From Bordetella parapertussis (lineage in GTDB: Bacteria > Pseudomonadota > Gammaproteobacteria > Burkholderiales > Burkholderiaceae_C), in assembly GCA_945901125.1 (NCBI GenBank), contig CAMDKD010000036.1:1-28409 (forward strand): DNA of 28,409 nt. The letters run 5' to 3'. Shown here in pieces: positions 25,460 through 28,409 of the stretch; the first letter of the stretch is position 1; every line of letters starts with the position of its first letter. Position numbers and translations under genes: made by a program. The notes beneath the pieces are model-generated. The model ran no database searches. It saw only the letters and a program-made list of their open reading frames with translations, and had not been told where the DNA came from.

Positions 25460-25508
25460 AGCTACAGGATGAATGGCATCCAAATACGATCTGGCTCTTG
25501 GAGAAAAT

Positions 25509-25979
25509 ATGATTTACAAAGACCGAATGACGGCACGAATGGACGGCGATTTCGTGGTCTTCCTGATAGGTATGCGCATCAACAAGCCACTGGCAGTTCA
25601 CAAGTATTTTCCGGTGCTAAACGCTATGCCCAAAATGCTCACGGAACTTTATAAAAAACCAGAGTTGGGCTTGATACACCACGAGATGTGGTTTTCTCGA
25701 ACGATCATTTTGGTTCAATACTGGCGTTCAATGGAGCAACTCATTGATTACGCAAAGAACAAAGATTCGGCTCATTTGCCAGCTTGGCAAGCCTTCAATA
25801 AAGCTATTGGTACAGACGGTAGTGTTGGCATATGGCACGAAACCTACAAAGCCAGCACCGGTACTTATGAGAACCTTTACGTGAACATGCCTGCCTTCGG
25901 TCTAGGGAAGACCGGTCTGCTGGTTGAAGCAAAGGGGCATCTCAAATCAGCATCGCATAAAACCGCGTGCTATCGGTAG
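25509..25979 (+). CDS. DUF4188 (monooxygenase-like) protein
   Basis: The segment TARMDGDFVVFLIGMRINKP, MWFSRTIILVQYWRSMEQL and AHLPAWQAFNKAIG, plus MPAFGLGK near the end, match the DUF4188 family, a dimeric alpha/beta barrel related to monooxygenases. Reaction unknown. The ATG at 25509 is preferred because GGAG ends 5 bases upstream; the frame opens at 25473 (MASKYDLALGEN), where AGGA is only 3 bases away. About 156 residues. It starts 49 bases after the small membrane protein and may be cotranscribed with it. Confidence 0.8.
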   Translation: MIYKDRMTARMDGDFVVFLIGMRINKPLAVHKYFPVLNAMPKMLTELYKKPELGLIHHEMWFSRTIILVQYWRSMEQLIDYAKNKDSAHLPAWQAFNKAIGTDGSVGIWHETYKASTGTYENLYVNMPAFGLGKTGLLVEAKGHLKSASHKTACYR

Positions 25980-26184
25980 GGTTTAAATTTGGGTTTTGAA
26001 CTTGCTAAGTCAAGAGGTTTTGAGCAGAAAGCCGTCTCAACAGTTCGAGTACCCCATCAAAGGGTGACTTACTTCAAGATTGGGGAAAGCTTTGGAAGAA
26101 AAAACTCAAACAGATCAATTACTTGCAAACAGGCGTTTGAAGGATTGAAATATTGAAAGAAGTCACTGGCGGAAGCGGTGTCTG

Positions 26185-26214
26185 AAACTTGCCTTGTACT
26201 GTCTTGGCAAGTTT
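26185..26214. repeat. 9-bp inverted repeat
   Basis: AAACTTGCC (26185-26193) and GGCAAGTTT (26206-26214) are perfect arms with a 12-base loop. A second, shorter pair ACAAGC/GCTTGT follows at 26227-26242. No T-tract follows the first. Confidence 0.7.
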
Positions 26215-26271
26215 TGGATCCTATCGACAAGCCTTAGCTTGTGATGTTGACTCCAGTTTACAGATTTATTA

Positions 26272-26291
26272 GGTATAAATTAATTTATGCC
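26272..26291. repeat. 20-bp near-perfect AT-rich palindrome
   Basis: GGTATAAATTAATTTATGCC pairs with itself at 9 of 10 positions, about 100 bases before the integrase start. It is a candidate operator or recombination arm site. Confidence 0.7.
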
Positions 26292-26390
26292 TATCCATCT
26301 GATTGCCAAGACCTTACTGTAGCGACCAATGCCTCTTAAATCGTACTAAGAGGTTGTTGGAGTAACAACTGTGGTAACGAAAGGCAAGCC

Positions 26391-27623
26391 ATGCAAATGA
26401 CAGACATCAGCCTTAAAAGGCTCAACAAGGTTGGCAGGCATACCGACGACCAGACAAAGGGTCTGCACCTCTGGGTCAAACCCAGTAAGCAGATGTATTG
26501 GATTTTCAGATACACCCTGAACGGCAAGCGTGAAGGTATCAGCTTGGGTGCATATCCTGAAATCGGACTCAAGGCTGCCAGACAAAGAGCCATAGAAGCC
26601 AGACATAAGATCAACCAAGGCATCTGCCCCGCCATGGAGAAAAAAACAGTTAAAGCGCCGATTAAAGTGCCCAAAACCCCAAAGTTTGCCGACTTTGCCT
26701 TGGAGTACATCGAAACAATGCGTCCCAAATGGCGAAATCAAAAACACGGTGACCAATGGGTCAGCACCATCAAAACATATGCATTTCCAGTTCTTGGTGA
26801 TTTGCCCTTAGATGAAATCGACACTACTCATATTCAAACTGTACTGATGCCCATTTGGCTCAAGATTCCCGAAACGGCCTCTAGACTAAGGGGCAGGATT
26901 GAGAAAATCTTGTCGGCTTCAATTACCCACCAGCACCGTAATTCATCCAACCCAGCGGTATGGACTGGTCACCTTGAAAACCTGTTCCCTGCACACCAAG
27001 CCTCGTTTAAGCACCATGAAGCTTTGCCATATGAAGAATTACCTGATTTCATTCAAAGGCTAACCAAGGTTGATGGCATTTCTGCCCTTGCTTTGCAATT
27101 CACCATCCTGAATGCCTCCAGAACAGGGGAGGTTTTGCTCGGCAAAAGGTCTGAAGTCGATGGGGACATTTGGACAATACCAGCCAATCGAATGAAGGCC
27201 AAGCAGGAACATCAAGTACCTCTTTGTAAAAGGTCACTGGAATTGCTAGAAATAGCTAAGTGGCTTGACCCAAGCAGTGAATACCTTTTTTCTAATAAAG
27301 GAAAGCATTTATCCAACATGGCTATGCTGATGGCCGCAAGAAGACTAAAACCTTTTCTGACAGTCCATGGCTTCAGAAGCACATTCAGAGACTGGGTAAG
27401 TGAAGAGACTGAACATAGCCCTGAGGTTGCTGAAATGGCTTTGGCTCACACTATCGGAAACAAAGTAGAAGCCGCATATCGTCGAGGCAAGCTACTGGAA
27501 CGCAGAAGAAGGCTAATGAGTGATTGGGAGTCGTTCTGTACAACTGGGTATTGGGGTAATGTTGTACAACTAAACGAGATCAAATCAACTGGATATGTGC
27601 AATCGCAATTTATAGCTGTGTGA
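26391..27623 (+). CDS. int: P4-type tyrosine recombinase (integrase)
   Basis: Site-specific recombinase of the kind that mobilises genomic islands and P4-like satellites. The N-terminal arm-binding domain (DUF4102) is LHLWVKPSKQMYWIFRYTLNGKR, seen here in outline up to SLGAYPEIGLKAAR. The catalytic set is complete: R244 in LNASRTGEVLL, H326 and R329 in HGFRSTFRDW, H353 in LAHTIGNKVE and the nucleophile Y363 in AAYRRG. 410 residues, normal. The ATG at 26391 has AAGG 8 bases upstream; an in-frame ATG follows at 26397. The orphan ORF follows after 15 bases. Confidence 0.95.
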   Translation: MQMTDISLKRLNKVGRHTDDQTKGLHLWVKPSKQMYWIFRYTLNGKREGISLGAYPEIGLKAARQRAIEARHKINQGICPAMEKKTVKAPIKVPKTPKFADFALEYIETMRPKWRNQKHGDQWVSTIKTYAFPVLGDLPLDEIDTTHIQTVLMPIWLKIPETASRLRGRIEKILSASITHQHRNSSNPAVWTGHLENLFPAHQASFKHHEALPYEELPDFIQRLTKVDGISALALQFTILNASRTGEVLLGKRSEVDGDIWTIPANRMKAKQEHQVPLCKRSLELLEIAKWLDPSSEYLFSNKGKHLSNMAMLMAARRLKPFLTVHGFRSTFRDWVSEETEHSPEVAEMALAHTIGNKVEAAYRRGKLLERRRRLMSDWESFCTTGYWGNVVQLNEIKSTGYVQSQFIAV

Positions 27624-27638
27624 AAAAAGGAGAAGTAG

Positions 27639-28262
27639 ATGAAATCCCAAAATTATGATTCGAAAAATGAATCCAGTCATGCGTCATTTGGAGAAATTCG
27701 GGATGAAATTAACAACATCAATTCCTTGATGATTTACTTTAAAAATGCATTTAGTCCTAATGCATTTGATTGTGGAATCGAAGTTAAGCGGGATTTTCTT
27801 GAAAAGAAACTATTGCAAGAGTTCAAAAACAAAGAAAACATTACCAATGAACTTATCTCGTATTTGGCAACCGCCATGGCAGTTGCAGAAAAAGAAAGTT
27901 TTAACTTTTTTCGATTAAAAACATTTATCACAGTATTAGAAAAACGGATGAATGATCTCGCTGAGGCTACCTCTAATAAAGTCAAAGGTGGTCGCAAACA
28001 GAATGATTTCATGTTTGATCTTGCCTATATAAATGTCCAGGGTTTTAGGCAAGTTCACAATGGCAAGTATCCAAGTGCAATATGGCTTTCAAAATCAGCA
28101 AGCAATGAAGCTGAAACGCTTTTTGAATCATTAAAAGCAGGTGACCATGAGTCACTTCCAACAAATTTTAGAAATCGGTTTCTAACTGAACTACAGAAAA
28201 GAGATGAAAAACTGAAAACCAATGGAACCGAGTACTTACCGGCTGAAACTGCACGTGCTTAG
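27639..28262 (+). CDS. Orphan AT-rich ORF after the integrase, possibly truncated by an IS
   Basis: 207 codons, not recognised. The translated protein is hydrophilic with no signal peptide or membrane helix. It has mixed helical, charged segments and a basic patch KVKGGRKQND in the middle. AGGAGA with about 5 bases spacing supports the ATG at 27639. It lies 15 bases after int and is AT-rich like it, so it is probably island cargo. The stop TAG at 28260-28262 uses as its last base the first base of the IS66-like terminal sequence, so the original C-terminus may be lost. Confidence 0.7.
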   Translation: MKSQNYDSKNESSHASFGEIRDEINNINSLMIYFKNAFSPNAFDCGIEVKRDFLEKKLLQEFKNKENITNELISYLATAMAVAEKESFNFFRLKTFITVLEKRMNDLAEATSNKVKGGRKQNDFMFDLAYINVQGFRQVHNGKYPSAIWLSKSASNEAETLFESLKAGDHESLPTNFRNRFLTELQKRDEKLKTNGTEYLPAETARA

Positions 28263-28310
28263 TAAGCGGCTGGGCATCCCATATTGAATTTACCTTCGGC
28301 TAACCGGATC

Positions 28311-28337
28311 ATGTCCATTTACAAACCAAATGGACAT
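28311..28337. promoter_or_regulatory. Hairpin over the tnpA translation start
   Basis: ATGTCCATTT (28311-28320) and AAATGGACAT (28328-28337) are perfect 10-bp arms with a 7-base loop. The downstream arm contains the GGA that would act as ribosome site for the ATG at 28342, so the structure could hold back transposase translation. Confidence 0.6.
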
Positions 28338-28341
28338 TTAC

Positions 28342-28409
28342 ATGGGTGCCACAAAGGGCGGAACGAGGCGTAGCCACAGTGATGATTTCAGGGCAGCGGT
28401 GCTGGCGGA
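28342..28409 (+). CDS. IS66-type TnpA/OrfA, N-terminal fragment
   Basis: Open to the window end. The first 22 codons read MGATKGGTRRSHSDDFRAAV and then LA. RRSHSDDFRAAV resembles the R-x-H/Y-S-x-E-F-K-A-x-V start of IS66 TnpA and IS3 OrfA helix-turn-helix proteins. An in-frame ATG at 28330 would add MDIY. The GTAA terminus upstream favours IS66 over IS3. Only 68 bases are visible, so the family call is provisional. Confidence 0.6.
   Translation, partial: MGATKGGTRRSHSDDFRAAVLA

Larger units (their letters stand above)
25980..26390. other. Gene-free stretch upstream of the integrase
   Basis: No convincing gene. The frame after the DUF4188 stop stays open to 26156 but shows no family or ribosome site. 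The stretch holds four inverted repeats, listed as separate features or in the findings: 26185-26214, 26227-26242, 26272-26291 and 26353-26369. No tRNA gene or obvious attachment core was recognised. Confidence 0.6.
28262..28409 (+). mobile_element. Left end of an IS66-like insertion sequence (partial)
   Basis: A terminal sequence beginning GTAAGCGGCTGGGCATCCC starts at 28262; GTAAG... is typical of IS66-family ends. It is followed by a short leader and the start of a transposase-accessory ORF. The right end and any 8-base target duplication are beyond the window; the left flank to compare is CGTGCTTA (28254-28261). Confidence 0.65.

Noticed and set aside
25980..26156. Extension of the DUF4188 gene past its TAG stop, or a separate small gene
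   Set aside because: The frame stays open for 57 codons but has no ATG with a ribosome site, and DUF4188 already ends at its usual place after MPAFGLGK.
26160..26390. tRNA gene serving as integrase attachment site
   Set aside because: The hairpins do not make a cloverleaf, and no conserved T-arm or anticodon arm sequence is present.

Overview
The window looks like a betaproteobacterial (Burkholderiales, probably Comamonadaceae-like) chromosome segment. The gene order ompA / ubiG-gph and gyrA-pheA-tyrA-aroA-cmk-rpsA-ihfB-lapA-lapB is typical of that order. The tmRNA tag at the left edge reads ANDERFALAA, a betaproteobacterial-type tag. Taxonomy is inferred from gene order and protein motifs, not from a database search.

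Layout: (1) 1-2574, minus strand: partial tmRNA (ssrA), gph, ubiG and an OmpA-like peptidoglycan-binding outer membrane protein with its own terminator. (2) 2739-14600, plus strand: a long housekeeping run, gyrA, pheA, tyrA, a fused aroA-cmk, rpsA, ihfB, lapA, lapB. Two different toxin-antitoxin modules sit inside it on either side of tyrA: a HepT/MntA-like HEPN-nucleotidyltransferase pair between pheA and tyrA, and a Phd/VapC pair between tyrA and aroA. serC, commonly found between gyrA and pheA in this order, is not there. (3) 14736-18293: a ComEA-like secreted HhH protein, then a complete pqqABCDE operon on the minus strand. It includes the 24-residue pqqA and two terminator-like hairpins between pqqA and pqqB. 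(4) 18507-21489, plus strand: a proline iminopeptidase gene in an apparent operon with a NarX-type histidine kinase and a NarL-type response regulator, divergent from pqqA. (5) 21546-22992: a small outer membrane beta-barrel protein and a convergent class II aldolase-family gene sharing a bidirectional terminator. (6) 23259-28409: accessory DNA: a divergent DUF418/TetR pair, then visibly AT-richer DNA with a small membrane protein, a DUF4188 protein, a P4-type tyrosine integrase, an orphan ORF, and the left end of an IS66-like insertion sequence cut by the window edge.

How the parts fit: the aromatic genes pheA, tyrA and aroA supply chorismate-derived amino acids and sit in one transcriptional unit with replication and translation genes. 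The pqq genes make the PQQ cofactor for periplasmic dehydrogenases; no such dehydrogenase is visible here. The adjacent NarL-family two-component system is a plausible regulator of PQQ-linked metabolism. The most notable points are the two toxin-antitoxin modules flanking tyrA, a mutually exclusive hairpin set at the rpsA-ihfB junction resembling an attenuator, the double terminator after pqqA, and an IS end that supplies the last base of the stop codon of its neighbour ORF. I did not find a clearly new multi-gene system; the accessory right end and the embedded toxin-antitoxin pairs are the best places to look.
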